46,855 nt of DNA from Fibrobacter succinogenes (GTDB lineage: Bacteria; Fibrobacterota; Fibrobacteria; Fibrobacterales; Fibrobacteraceae), in contig CACZAD010000015.1 in NCBI GenBank assembly GCA_902779055.1, positions 1 to 46,855 of the forward strand, written 5' to 3'. Shown piece after piece: positions 8,341 through 17,545 of the stretch. Numbering within the stretch: position 1 is the stretch's first letter; every line of letters begins with the position of its first letter. Under the pieces are notes generated by a model. The model had not been told where the DNA came from, did not search any database, and was given only the letters and a program-made list of their open reading frames with translations. The translations under genes were made by a program, and so were the position numbers.

Positions 8341-9510
8341 ATGGATAGGAAAAAATTATCGTTACTGCTTTTGTCGTCCGCGATGCTTGGGATGTGGGGC
8401 TGCGGCGAAGGTGACGTTTTCGAAGCGACTGATGATGATGAACTCCTTGTTTCGAAAATCGAAAAAATGGATGATGCTGAATTTTTGCAAACGTTTATCG
8501 ATGATTATTGCAAGGGAAAAAAGTCTTGTGAAGAGCAGTTTGTGAAAAGCAGCAGTTCTTCCGAAGAAAGCAGTTCTTCGTCGGAAAAGTCCAGCAGCTC
8601 GAAGAGCAAGTCCTCGAGTTCCGTTAAGAGTAGCAGCTCGTCGGCCAAGTCTTCGAGTTCGGTAAAGAGCAGCAGTAGCTCTGCAACGTCTTCCAGCTCC
8701 GTTTCGAGCAGCTCGAAGGACGCTCCGAAGATCTCGGGCAAGTGCGAATTGATCAAGCCTTCTGAAGTTCACGTTGGCGATGCGGTGATCTGGCGTTACC
8801 TGCCTGATGACAACTCGGTTGAGTCGGCTGCATTCAAGTGGGAAGTCAGTAACCAGATCAAGGAAGGGCTTGAAGATGGCGAATTGGAAGGAACGGGACT
8901 TCCCGAACTTACCGTGACATTCAGCACCATCGGTAAAAAGATCGGTCCTTATCTCCATTTTGGTGACGAAGGTTTTGACTGTGACTACGTGATTGTGGTT
9001 GAAGAAGGGACTGAACCCGAAGAATCTTCTTCGTCTTCGGCTCCCAAGAGCAGCAGCTCGTCCAAGGCCAAGTCCTCGTCTAGCTCGGCGGTCGAAGGCC
9101 ATTGCGCTGTGACCAAGTCCGAGGTCTACGTCGGTGACGAAGTGGATTGGTACGTCGCAGGTCCGGATGGCGAGGTGCTTGAAGGATTCTATAACTGGAT
9201 CGACATCGGTACTGGTGGCGAAATTGTTGCCGGTAAGCAGTCGGATCGAAATGGATCGACGAGGATCACGGTTGTGTATTCTCAGACGGGCGCCAAGGTG
9301 ACCCATGTCCAGTTCGGTAACCAGATGATCGATTGCGACTACAATGAAGGCGAAGACTTCTTGGTTGTCAAGGCCAAGGAAGTCAGTTCTTCCTCTTCTT
9401 CTGAACCTGAAGAAAGCTCTTCTTCGGAAGAAGAAATCATCGCTAAGTCCAGCTCTTCAAAGGGCGAAGATCCGTGCCCGGACGGTAATTGCGGAGTGAT
9501 TGATTTTTAA
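8341..9510 (+). CDS. Ser-rich lipoprotein with two Cys-paired beta domains
   Basis: I do not recognise a named family. The start at 8341 is chosen over an in-frame GTG at 8329 because GGGG sits just ahead of it. The N-terminus is a lipoprotein signal (KK, then LSLLLLSSAMLGMWGC), with lipidation expected at Cys21. Several poly-serine tracts (about residues 62-120, 225-245 and 345-375) separate two homologous domains of about 95 residues. Each opens with a Cys near GKCELIKPSEVHVGD or GHCAVTKSEVYVGD and closes with FDCDY or IDCDY, suggesting an Ig/PKD-like fold with one disulfide. It is probably a surface or periplasmic binding or structural protein. The next gene encodes a paralogue. Confidence 0.75.
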   Translation: MDRKKLSLLLLSSAMLGMWGCGEGDVFEATDDDELLVSKIEKMDDAEFLQTFIDDYCKGKKSCEEQFVKSSSSSEESSSSSEKSSSSKSKSSSSVKSSSSSAKSSSSVKSSSSSATSSSSVSSSSKDAPKISGKCELIKPSEVHVGDAVIWRYLPDDNSVESAAFKWEVSNQIKEGLEDGELEGTGLPELTVTFSTIGKKIGPYLHFGDEGFDCDYVIVVEEGTEPEESSSSSAPKSSSSSKAKSSSSSAVEGHCAVTKSEVYVGDEVDWYVAGPDGEVLEGFYNWIDIGTGGEIVAGKQSDRNGSTRITVVYSQTGAKVTHVQFGNQMIDCDYNEGEDFLVVKAKEVSSSSSSEPEESSSSEEEIIAKSSSSKGEDPCPDGNCGVIDF

Positions 9511-9536
9511 TAGATTTGAAGTATAATTAAATTTAC

Positions 9537-9571
9537 AAAGCGCTCTGGGACTCATTCCGGAGCGCTTTTTC
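9537..9571 (+). terminator. Rho-independent terminator after the first Ser-rich lipoprotein
   Basis: The stem GCGCTCTGG / CCGGAGCGC has an internal G-T pair, is followed by TTTTT, and lies about 28 nt after the stop codon. Confidence 0.85.
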
Positions 9572-9651
9572 GTGAACTTCTTGAATAAAAAACACTTACA
9601 GTATTTGCATATTCTCAAGATTTAATATATTTTTCATCCTAAGAGGTTTTT

Positions 9652-10896
9652 ATGAATAAAAAGATTTATGTAGGAATGATGTCTTTGGGTGTCGCTGCCA
9701 CTTTTTGGGCTTGCGGAAGCGGCGACATTATTACGCCAAACAATATCGATGAAGTTTTGAAAGGTTATGTGGCCGAAGAACCGACTGTTGGTCTTAACAT
9801 GGTGACCGAAAAGGAATGCCCGGCCTGTTTTGAAGGTGCTGTGGCCAGTTCTTCTTCGAAGAAGGTAAGATCCTCTTCTAGTTCCCAGCAGAACCCCAAC
9901 CAGCAGGATCAGTCTTCCTCTTCTTCCAAGATCGAAGTGAACACGAGTTCCTCTAGTGCCCGTCCGCCTTCTGAATATTCTTCTAGCGCTTATAGACCGC
10001 CTGTCAGCAATTCTTCCAGTTCTTCTCAGTCCATGCCTGAAGGAACCATCGGTGTTTGCGCACCGACGAAGGATATTTCTGAAATCGACGAAGGCGGAAA
10101 GGTCACTTGGAAGTTTACCCAGAACAAGGAAGTTATCAAGGATGCTACTATGCTCCTGAGTGCTTCGTTCAACTGGACCTTCGAAGGCGCAACGCCCTCT
10201 TCTGCAACTGCAAAGGGTGCAGGTGGTATGTCCCAGTCTGTGACTTACTCGACGTCGGGTGACCATGGTGCAACGCTTGTCGTGAGCATCGGTAACTCAC
10301 CGTACCAGCTTACCTGCTCGCCGGTTCATGTGAATGGCGCCAAGATTACGGGATGCAAGTGCAGTGCTGCCGACAAGAAGCCGGATATTTCCGTTGGTGC
10401 TTCTTGGTCTGTAACTGGCTGTACTTCTGCAGGTGCAAACATTGTCGGTTATGAATGGACGGGTGCTACCGTCGCCGATCCGGCCCATCCTGAAAAAGCT
10501 GCTGCTGCATTGACCGAAAAGGGTCAGACTGTAGCTCCGGTCGTGAGAGTCTCTAACGATGACAATTCCGTGACTGACGTCCAGTGCGAAGAAGTGACGG
10601 CTGTCGACGCCCTCTCTCCGGATTATGAAATTCTCCAGACCTCCAATACTGGTGCTATCCCCATTCCGGCAGGTACCAACCCGGTTCATATCAAGGTTCC
10701 TGTTAGCGGCCAGAGCTGCGTTGTCTTCTGCCAGACCACTTGGGATGCAGAAACCCAGGGTCAATTGGATATGGAAGTTGGTGGCAAGAAGAAGTCTGGT
10801 GCATTTAACGTGACCGTCGACCTGTCTCCCGATAACTGCGATGACGACATGGTTGAATTCACGCTTTCTGCTCCGGCTACTTGCGGCGTCCAGTAA
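9652..10896 (+). CDS. Ser-rich lipoprotein, paralogue of the preceding gene
   Basis: This 414-residue protein has a lipoprotein signal (KKIYVGMMSLGVAATFWAC, lipidation expected at Cys21) followed by GSGD, much like the CGEGD of its neighbour. Serine-rich tracts cover about residues 65-125. The first folded domain (GVCAPTKDISEIDEGGKVTW ... YQLTCSPVHV) matches the Cys-to-Cys domain of the upstream paralogue. Two further cysteine-containing beta-type regions follow (ITGCKCSAADKK..., SGQSCVVFCQTTW...). It has no recognised catalytic motif. It has its own upstream and downstream terminators, so it is a single-gene unit. A good RBS (AAGAGG) precedes the ATG. Confidence 0.75.
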   Translation: MNKKIYVGMMSLGVAATFWACGSGDIITPNNIDEVLKGYVAEEPTVGLNMVTEKECPACFEGAVASSSSKKVRSSSSSQQNPNQQDQSSSSSKIEVNTSSSSARPPSEYSSSAYRPPVSNSSSSSQSMPEGTIGVCAPTKDISEIDEGGKVTWKFTQNKEVIKDATMLLSASFNWTFEGATPSSATAKGAGGMSQSVTYSTSGDHGATLVVSIGNSPYQLTCSPVHVNGAKITGCKCSAADKKPDISVGASWSVTGCTSAGANIVGYEWTGATVADPAHPEKAAAALTEKGQTVAPVVRVSNDDNSVTDVQCEEVTAVDALSPDYEILQTSNTGAIPIPAGTNPVHIKVPVSGQSCVVFCQTTWDAETQGQLDMEVGGKKKSGAFNVTVDLSPDNCDDDMVEFTLSAPATCGVQ

Positions 10897-10920
10897 TCGG
10901 ATACGGTAACCTACGAATTT

Positions 10921-10950
10921 AAAAAGACCTCCCGTGTGGGAGGTCTTTTT
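10921..10950 (+). terminator. Rho-independent terminator
   Basis: AAAAAGACCTCCC, GTGT, GGGAGGTCTTTTT is a perfect stem with A and T runs on both sides, so it can work in both directions; it follows the second lipoprotein gene. Confidence 0.92.
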
Positions 10951-10989
10951 GTATGTATAAATGTTTTGGCTGCACATTGTTTTGGATGC

Positions 10990-11020
10990 AAAAAAGCCCG
11001 CTCTTGAGCGGGCTCTCTTA
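10990..11020 (-). terminator. Rho-independent terminator of the AGCS symporter gene
   Basis: Read on the minus strand, AGCCCGCTC, AA, GAGCGGGCT is followed by TTTTTTG, about 14 nt after the symporter stop codon. Confidence 0.9.
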
Positions 11021-11033
11021 TAACCACTAACCT

Positions 11034-12470
11034 TTACTCTCTTTCACCCTTGAACTTTGCAAGGAACGTCTTTGTTTCGTTCGCTACGATTCCAGAAAGC
11101 AGGATCAGGGCCACGAGGTTCGGGAATGCCATGAGGCCGTTGAAGATGTCTGCGCTTGTCCAGACGGCGCTTACGGTGAGGTAAGGGCCGATAAAGATGG
11201 CGAAGATGTAGACCCAGCGGTAGATGAGTGTGGCCTTCTTGTTCTTGCGTCCAATGAGGTATTGCAGGCACTTTTCAGAGTAGTATGCCCAACCTAGAAT
11301 GGTCGTGAATGCAAAGAACACGAGCGCAATCGCAAGGAAGTACGGGGCAATCATAGAACAGCCCGGAATGACGGAAAGTCCGCGGGAGAAGGCTTCCATC
11401 GTGATGTTCACGCCTTCGAGTCCGAGCTTCGGATCCCAGGCGCCCGAAACGACAATGGCAAGACCCGTCATGGTACAGATGATGATCGTGTCGAAGAAAG
11501 TACCGGTCATGCAGACAAGTCCCTGACGAACCGGTTCCTTTGTCTTTGCTGCAGCAGCGGCGATCGGGGCTGAACCGAGACCAGCTTCGTTACTGAAGAT
11601 GCCGCGGGCGATACCCTTTTGCATGGCGATGAAGATGGAACCGACAACGCCACCTGTTACGGCGGAGGGGTTGAATGCGGCACGGACGATCGTTTCGACG
11701 GCTTCCGTGATATGAGAGCAGTTGAGGAGCAGGAGCATCATGCAAGTGATGATGTAGACAATCGCCATGATGGGGACGATGTACATGGAAACTTTGGCGA
11801 TGCGCTTGAGACCGCCGATAATGACGAAGCCTGCAAATGCCGTGACAAGAATGCCTGCGATGGCGGTCGTGATGTTCACGGAGTTTCCGCCGATGTTCAC
11901 AAATTCAGGTGCGTTCGGGGTGAGGCGGGCCATGGCACTCGTTATGCCGTTCACCTGCGTGATGGTGCCGATGCCGAGGAGACCTGCGGCGATACCGAAG
12001 ATGGCAAACAGCACGGCGAGCCACTTCATGTTCCAGCCATAGCGTTCCTTGATGCCCGTTTCGATGTAGTAGAAGGGACCTCCGAGAATCTTGCCGTCAG
12101 AACCGACCTTGCGGTATTTGACAGCGAGGAGACCTTCGGCGTATTTGGTGGCCATGCCGAGGAAGGCGGCGACTTCCATCCAGAAGAGGGCGCCGGGGCC
12201 ACCGGTGCCGATGGCGGTTGCCACACCGACGATGTTACCCGTACCGATCGTTGCTGCAAGAGCGGTGCAGAGGGCGCCAAAGCTTGAGACTTCGCCTTGG
12301 CCGTCCTTTTCGTTGTGCAGCATGAAGCGGAGGGCGTTGTGCAGGTTCAGAACCTGCAGGCATCCGAGCCTGATGGTAAGGAGGAGGCCTACGAACAGGA
12401 TGGTGACGATCAGAGGAACTCCCCAGACGTATCCATCGATGGAATCGAGAATGGAATTGAGTGTTTCCAT
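11034..12470 (-). CDS. Sodium/amino-acid (alanine/glycine) symporter, AGCS family
   Basis: This 478-residue inner-membrane protein is predicted to import alanine or glycine with sodium. Family features include GYVWGVPLIVTIL at the N-terminus, the AATIGTGNIVGVATAI segment with GGPGALFWME, the FSNEAGLGSAPIAAAAA motif and about eleven hydrophobic helices. The start is supported by AAGGA about 8 nt upstream. It lies 43 nt downstream of fabV on the same strand and may be cotranscribed. The exact amino-acid specificity cannot be read from sequence. Confidence 0.93.
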   Translation of the reverse strand: METLNSILDSIDGYVWGVPLIVTILFVGLLLTIRLGCLQVLNLHNALRFMLHNEKDGQGEVSSFGALCTALAATIGTGNIVGVATAIGTGGPGALFWMEVAAFLGMATKYAEGLLAVKYRKVGSDGKILGGPFYYIETGIKERYGWNMKWLAVLFAIFGIAAGLLGIGTITQVNGITSAMARLTPNAPEFVNIGGNSVNITTAIAGILVTAFAGFVIIGGLKRIAKVSMYIVPIMAIVYIITCMMLLLLNCSHITEAVETIVRAAFNPSAVTGGVVGSIFIAMQKGIARGIFSNEAGLGSAPIAAAAAKTKEPVRQGLVCMTGTFFDTIIICTMTGLAIVVSGAWDPKLGLEGVNITMEAFSRGLSVIPGCSMIAPYFLAIALVFFAFTTILGWAYYSEKCLQYLIGRKNKKATLIYRWVYIFAIFIGPYLTVSAVWTSADIFNGLMAFPNLVALILLSGIVANETKTFLAKFKGERE

Positions 12471-12513
12471 AGATTATCCTTGATGTTAAGGGCTTTTACC
12501 GCAAAGTTAGAAA

Positions 12514-13743
12514 TTAGATGCTTGTCAGCGTTTTGACATCCGCTTCGTAGTCCACGCCATCGACATCGAAGCCGTTTGTGGCGAGGAAGTCGTGACGGTA
12601 TCCTTCGAGGTCTCCGATTTCGGAGAGGTTCTCCTGCGTGACGGTCGCCATGCGCTTGTCGACTTCTGCCTGGACCTTCGGATCCAATTCGTAGTCGTCG
12701 ATGCGGATGAGGTTTTCGCTGTCCGTCGGGACGGCGGAACCCGTGTAGAGGCGTTCCGTGAAAAGGCGTTCCATCTGCTCGATGCATCCTTCGTGATTTC
12801 CCAGTTCCTTCATGACCTTGAAGAGGATGGAAATGTACATCGGGATGATGGGGATGACGGCGCTGGAGCGTGTTACGAGACCCTTGTTTACAGAAACGTA
12901 GGCTTCGCCGTTGAGGTCGTTTTTCAATTCGCTGTTGAGGTCACGTGCGGTGGCTTCGAGGTGCTTCTTGGCAGAACCGATGGTGCCGTCGCGGTAGATG
13001 GCGTGCGAAAGCTTGGGACCGATGTATGAATAGGCGACGGTCTTTACGCCTTCGGCAAGAACGCCGGCTTCTTTAAGCTGGTGGATCCAGATGGCCCAAT
13101 CTTCACCGCCCATCACTTTGACGGTGTTCGCGATTTCTTCTTCGGTGGCGGGGTTTGCGCTGATGGTGCTGATGCGGCCGGAGAGGCAGTCGATGGTGGC
13201 GCCCGAGAATACTTTGCCGACGGGCTTCAGGACGCTGCGGTAGATGGTGCCGTTGTCCGGATCGACGCGGACGGAACTTGCGACGCTGTAGACGAGGAGG
13301 TCGACTTTGCGGTCCATCTTTTTAAGCGTGTCGATGACGTTCTTGCGCATTTCGTGCGAGAAGGCGTCGCCGTTGTAGGTGACGGCTTCGAGCCCGGCTT
13401 CCTTGGCGTACTTGTCGAACGCCATGTTGTTGTACCAGCCCGGTGTACCCGTCTTTTCGCGGGAGCTGTCGCCGTCACCGTCGGAGCCTTCCTTTTCGAA
13501 GGATACGCCGATGGTGACCGCCTTGTAGCCGAACGCTGCCGTGATACGGCTTGCAAGACCGTAGCCGGTCGAGCATCCGAGAACGAGTACGGTCTTGGGG
13601 GCGTCCTTGGACTGCTTTCCAAGGGCGCTGCGTTCGGCGAATTTCTTCTCGATGTATTCAATCTGGTGCTTGACTTCGGCGGCGCAGCCTTGCGGGTGTG
13701 CGTTGATGCACATATTGCTGCGGATCAAAGGTTTGATGATCAT
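12514..13743 (-). CDS. fabV: Enoyl-[ACP] / trans-2-enoyl-CoA reductase, FabV/TER family
   Basis: This 409-residue NAD(P)H-dependent reductase acts on the trans-2 double bond in the last step of fatty-acid elongation or in butyryl-type CoA metabolism. It opens with the family sequence MIIKPLIRSNMCINAHPQGC. It has the nucleotide-binding glycine motif VLVLGCSTGYGLASR (about residues 53-67) and the FabV/TER catalytic Tyr-X8-Lys (Y250, K259, in IYRDGTIGSAK), whose eight-residue spacing separates it from FabI. GGGAG lies upstream of the ATG. The gene is divergent from gltX across 90 nt that must hold both promoters. Confidence 0.95.
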   Translation of the reverse strand: MIIKPLIRSNMCINAHPQGCAAEVKHQIEYIEKKFAERSALGKQSKDAPKTVLVLGCSTGYGLASRITAAFGYKAVTIGVSFEKEGSDGDGDSSREKTGTPGWYNNMAFDKYAKEAGLEAVTYNGDAFSHEMRKNVIDTLKKMDRKVDLLVYSVASSVRVDPDNGTIYRSVLKPVGKVFSGATIDCLSGRISTISANPATEEEIANTVKVMGGEDWAIWIHQLKEAGVLAEGVKTVAYSYIGPKLSHAIYRDGTIGSAKKHLEATARDLNSELKNDLNGEAYVSVNKGLVTRSSAVIPIIPMYISILFKVMKELGNHEGCIEQMERLFTERLYTGSAVPTDSENLIRIDDYELDPKVQAEVDKRMATVTQENLSEIGDLEGYRHDFLATNGFDVDGVDYEADVKTLTSI

Positions 13744-13833
13744 AGTGGACTCCCATAAATTAATGCAAGCGTAACTTAGAAATTTTGCTATTTTTTGTCA
13801 TAAAAAATATTTAAGGTCTCATAAGAGGAAATT

Positions 13834-15294
13834 ATGTCTGAAAAAAGTCCAGTTCGTGTTCGCTTTGCTCCGAGCCCCACGGGTTATTTGCACGTTGGCG
13901 GTGCCCGTACCGCTATTTACAACTACTTCTTTGCAAAACACATGGGTGGTACGTTCTACCTGCGCATCGAAGATACCGACCGTAAGCGTTACAACGAAAC
14001 GGCTCTGCACGACTTGATGCGCGACCTCAAGTGGCTTGGCCTCCAGTGGGACGAGGGTCCGGGATGCGAAGGCGACTGCGGTCCGTATTTCCAGAGCGAA
14101 CGCTTGGACATTTACCACCGCGAAATCAAGAAGCTTCTTGATTCCGGTCACGCCTACTACTGCTTCTGCACCGAAGAACGTCTGCAGGAAGTCCGTGCCG
14201 AACAGGAAAAATCTCACGTGCCGGTCACGGGTTACGACCGCCACTGCCGCAATATTAGCCGCGAAGAAGCCGAAGCCCGCATTGCCGCTGGCGAAAAGGC
14301 CGTGATCCGCTTCAAGGTGCCGGAAACGGGCGTCACCGAATTCGATGACATGATCCGTGGCCACATCAGCTACCAGAACGAACTTCTGGACGACCTCGTG
14401 CTCATCAAGCGCGACGGTTATCCGACCTACCACTTTGCAAGCGTCGTGGACGACCACTACATGGGAACGACGCACGTGCTCCGTGGCGACGAATGGATCA
14501 GCTCCACGCCGAAGCATGAACTCTTGTACAAGGCTTTTGGCTGGCAACCGCCTGTGTGGTGCCACCTGCCGGTCATTCTCGACAAGAACGGCGGTAAGCT
14601 CTCCAAGCGCAAGGGTGCCGCCTCCGTGGGCGACTTCCGCGATCTCGGCTACCTCCCGGAAACTCTCGTGAACTACCTCGCTCTCCTCGGCTGGAATCCG
14701 GGCGACGACCGCGAAGTCATGACCCTCAAGGAAATGATCGACAGCTTCACGCTCGAACGCATCAACCCGAAGTCCGCCAGCTTCGACGAAAAGAAGCTCC
14801 AGTGGATGAACGGCCAGCACATCCACATGTGCGACGACGCCTTGCTCAAGGGCATCATGAAGGAAGGCCTCGTGAAGAAGGGTATCGACCTTTCGAACGA
14901 ACCGGAAGCCCGTCTCGACGAAATCGTGAAGCAGCTCAAGCCGCGTGCCCACTTTGTGCAGGACTTGGCCGATATGGCCGTGTACTTCTTTGTCGCTCCG
15001 ACCTCTTACGACGAAAAGGGTATGAAGAAGCACTTTGGCGCAGGCTCCAAGGAACTTGCAACGCTCGTGCGTGACGCTCTTGCCGCTATCGAAGACTTCA
15101 GGACGCCGGTCATCGAAAAGGCTTTCTATGACTTGGCCGAACGTTGCGGTCATAAGGTCGGTGAACTCGTCGGCGCTCCGCGTCTTGCTGTGTCCGGCGT
15201 GACGGCTGGCCCTGGCTTGTGGGAACTCTTTGAACTCGTTGGCAAGGAAGAAACGCTCCGCCGTATCGACGTGGCTCTCCCGTTGATGGGCTAA
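13834..15294 (+). CDS. gltX: Glutamyl-tRNA synthetase
   Basis: This 486-residue class I aminoacyl-tRNA synthetase charges tRNA-Glu. The HIGH-type motif lies in PSPTGYLHVGGART, close to the N-terminus. The KMSKS equivalent is KLSKRKG at about residue 252. The tRNA-acceptor region (YPTYHFASVVDDHYMGTTHVLR) and a C-terminal anticodon-binding helical domain are present, and the length is normal. AGAGGAAATT precedes the ATG. The BON-domain gene begins 3 nt after its stop, so the two are very likely cotranscribed. Confidence 0.97.
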   Translation: MSEKSPVRVRFAPSPTGYLHVGGARTAIYNYFFAKHMGGTFYLRIEDTDRKRYNETALHDLMRDLKWLGLQWDEGPGCEGDCGPYFQSERLDIYHREIKKLLDSGHAYYCFCTEERLQEVRAEQEKSHVPVTGYDRHCRNISREEAEARIAAGEKAVIRFKVPETGVTEFDDMIRGHISYQNELLDDLVLIKRDGYPTYHFASVVDDHYMGTTHVLRGDEWISSTPKHELLYKAFGWQPPVWCHLPVILDKNGGKLSKRKGAASVGDFRDLGYLPETLVNYLALLGWNPGDDREVMTLKEMIDSFTLERINPKSASFDEKKLQWMNGQHIHMCDDALLKGIMKEGLVKKGIDLSNEPEARLDEIVKQLKPRAHFVQDLADMAVYFFVAPTSYDEKGMKKHFGAGSKELATLVRDALAAIEDFRTPVIEKAFYDLAERCGHKVGELVGAPRLAVSGVTAGPGLWELFELVGKEETLRRIDVALPLMG

Positions 15295-15297
15295 TTA

Positions 15298-16545
15298 GTG
15301 CGTCAGTACTTCCCCTATAAGTTATACTCGCAGCAACTCTACTGCAGGCATTGCCAGCGGGTGATGCCCCATGATATTTGTGCCATGGAAGAGTATTCGA
15401 CGTATGGGGGAATGGAACGCGGTATCCCGTTGCTTTGTGTATGCAAGTCTTGCGGAACGGTCCACGTGGCGTTCTCGCAGGAGTTTGCCTTTTGCCGGAA
15501 GGACGATAATTCCGAGTACGCGAAAGTCTACGGACACAACCGCATATTCCCCGGCGACTGGCTTTACTTTGACGGTGCGGCAAAACCCTGCATTGTCAAG
15601 AGCTTTTTCCAGTCCCGCGACAAGGACTTGGTCGTCTACAAGCGGAACGGTCTTCCGGACGAAAAATATGAGGGCCCCAAGGTCGTCATTGAAAACGAAG
15701 TCGCTCCCGAAGGCTACAAGCTCTTGCCGGCGCAGTGCCCGCAGACGTTGCTTGGCGACCATGTCTATCACGTGCTTCGCAAGCAGTTTGGACGTGCCGT
15801 TGGCGTAGTGAAGGACGAAGATAAAGACAAGCTTGTCGTGTTGTTGGACGATGGCATGATGGTCTTTATGAGTTATCCGCGCTATGCCGAAAATCCGGCG
15901 AACGAAGAAGTTGTTTCTGTTGTGCGTCGGCGTCTTGAACTTTTGTCGAGCGGGCTTAGCGAAGAAATAGCGGTAGCTGCTGGGCAGGGAATTGTTTATT
16001 TGCAGGGCTTTGTGAATTGCCTTGCGACAAAGCGCGCTGTACACGATTGCGTAAACGGTATCGCTGGAATTCGTGGCTGCGTGAATCTGGTGCAGGTCCA
16101 GAAAAATCCAAAATTTTCGGATCGTGAACTGGAAAAGAAAATCTGGGATGTTCTGGATGATTCCGCTATCCCGATTTTCAAGTATGATGTTGATGTAAAA
16201 TCGGCTGTGGCAAAGGTGACGTTTTATTACGAAGATGAAGTCTATCCGACTGAACTGAGATCCCGCATAGAAGGTATTGTGGGCGTGGTAAAACTCGACC
16301 TGCTTGGAACCGCTATTCGAAAAGAGAATGTCGGAAAGCAGGAACTTTGTCGTAATATTATGGATAAACTTTCTAAAATCAGGTTCCTGAAAGGTTCCTT
16401 TGTGCATGTGTCGTATGTGGGCAAGCGCTTCTTGGTCGAAGGGCGCGTGAAGAATATCGTGCAGAGGGAATTTACGCTTCTTGTCGTTGCTGCTCTTACG
16501 AGATCGGTGATGGTGGGGAACCGTCTTAGAATTGTCAGGTCTTAA
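15298..16545 (+). CDS. Zinc-ribbon and BON-domain protein of unknown function
   Basis: This 415-residue protein has no named family that I recognise. The N-terminus has CRHC and, about 30 residues later, CVCKSC, a probable zinc ribbon. A middle region (about residues 75-200) is unassigned. The C-terminal half holds three regions of about 65 residues that look like BON domains; the first reads RRRLELLSSGLSE, then IVYLQGFVN and GIRGCVNLVQV. BON domains usually bind phospholipid or mediate contacts in the envelope, but no signal peptide is visible, so it may be cytoplasmic. The start is a GTG 3 nt after the gltX stop; a later ATG at 15364 would cut into the zinc ribbon. Confidence 0.6.
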   Translation: MRQYFPYKLYSQQLYCRHCQRVMPHDICAMEEYSTYGGMERGIPLLCVCKSCGTVHVAFSQEFAFCRKDDNSEYAKVYGHNRIFPGDWLYFDGAAKPCIVKSFFQSRDKDLVVYKRNGLPDEKYEGPKVVIENEVAPEGYKLLPAQCPQTLLGDHVYHVLRKQFGRAVGVVKDEDKDKLVVLLDDGMMVFMSYPRYAENPANEEVVSVVRRRLELLSSGLSEEIAVAAGQGIVYLQGFVNCLATKRAVHDCVNGIAGIRGCVNLVQVQKNPKFSDRELEKKIWDVLDDSAIPIFKYDVDVKSAVAKVTFYYEDEVYPTELRSRIEGIVGVVKLDLLGTAIRKENVGKQELCRNIMDKLSKIRFLKGSFVHVSYVGKRFLVEGRVKNIVQREFTLLVVAALTRSVMVGNRLRIVRS

Positions 16546-16559
16546 AAGAGGGGTTATTT

Positions 16560-17543
16560 ATGGCTACAGGATATGAAAAAATTAATCGAATCAAGAGCAA
16601 GCTTCGCGTCCCGATGACGGTGTCCATGCTTGCCGAAGCTCTTGATTGCGGACCGAGAACTGTGTTCCGTCATTTGGATGCCCTGCAGCGCGAAAACTGC
16701 GGACTCCATAAGTACAAGAAGGATGGTGAAACTTTTTACGTGATCCAGACTCCAGAAAAGGTGGACTTCAACCAGAAAATCGTCAAGCAGCTCGAAAAGC
16801 TTAAAAAGACGATGAACGATACGACTCCGCTGGACTTGAAAAACCGTAAGCTCATCGATAGCGTCATCAATTCGATGCAGACGACGGATCCGGATGGATT
16901 CAAGGCCGAGGCGATTACGCTGGACCCGAACTACATCATGGATTACGGTCCGTTCTGCGACCACAAGGCTCAGGATGCGACCGTTTCGAAGCTCCTGATG
17001 GCTATCCGCGAAGGCTTCAAGATCCGCATTACGTACAAGAGTTCTAAGGAAAACGCCGAAAAGAAAACTTTTGACGTGAGCCCGGTAAAGCTCGTGATGC
17101 GAGTCGATACGCTTTACCTGATTGCCGCCGATGATGAGTATCCCGAGACGCATACGTTCAAGAACTACCTTGTCGAAAAGATCGTGAACATCTCGCAGAC
17201 AAACATTCCTTCGATCCCGTTGCGTGAACCGTTCAGTGTCGAAGAATACTACAAGTATGCGTTTAGCAAGTATATCTCGGCCGAAGATCCGCAGACGGTT
17301 TCGCTCCTGATCAAGGAAGACTGGCTTAAGACTCAGTTCCTGAAGTCCCGCTTTTCGCCGGTTGCAGAAATCTCCGAAGACAAGGACAACAATATGATCG
17401 TGAACCTTAAGATCCGCTTGTCTCCGGATTTTAAGACTTGGCTGTTCGGCGTTCTGCCGGATGTGAGAATCCTCAAGCCGGAATCGCTCAAGCTCGAGAT
17501 GATTGAAAAATTGAAAATGACATTGAAAGAAATGAAGGCTTAA
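16560..17543 (+). CDS. WYL-domain transcriptional regulator (YafY-like)
   Basis: This 327-residue protein has an N-terminal helix-turn-helix (about residues 15-60, VSMLAEALDCGPRTVFRHLDAL) followed by a WYL domain (about residues 140-220, with IRITYKSSKE, VSPVKLVMRVDTLYLIAA and FKNYLVEKI). A C-terminal extension (WCX-like, about 225-327) follows. WYL regulators bind nucleic-acid or nucleotide ligands and often control DNA-damage or defence genes, but no target can be assigned here. AGAGGGG precedes the ATG. The queA gene starts 2 nt after its stop, so they share a transcript. Confidence 0.88.
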   Translation: MATGYEKINRIKSKLRVPMTVSMLAEALDCGPRTVFRHLDALQRENCGLHKYKKDGETFYVIQTPEKVDFNQKIVKQLEKLKKTMNDTTPLDLKNRKLIDSVINSMQTTDPDGFKAEAITLDPNYIMDYGPFCDHKAQDATVSKLLMAIREGFKIRITYKSSKENAEKKTFDVSPVKLVMRVDTLYLIAADDEYPETHTFKNYLVEKIVNISQTNIPSIPLREPFSVEEYYKYAFSKYISAEDPQTVSLLIKEDWLKTQFLKSRFSPVAEISEDKDNNMIVNLKIRLSPDFKTWLFGVLPDVRILKPESLKLEMIEKLKMTLKEMKA

Positions 17544-17545
17544 AG

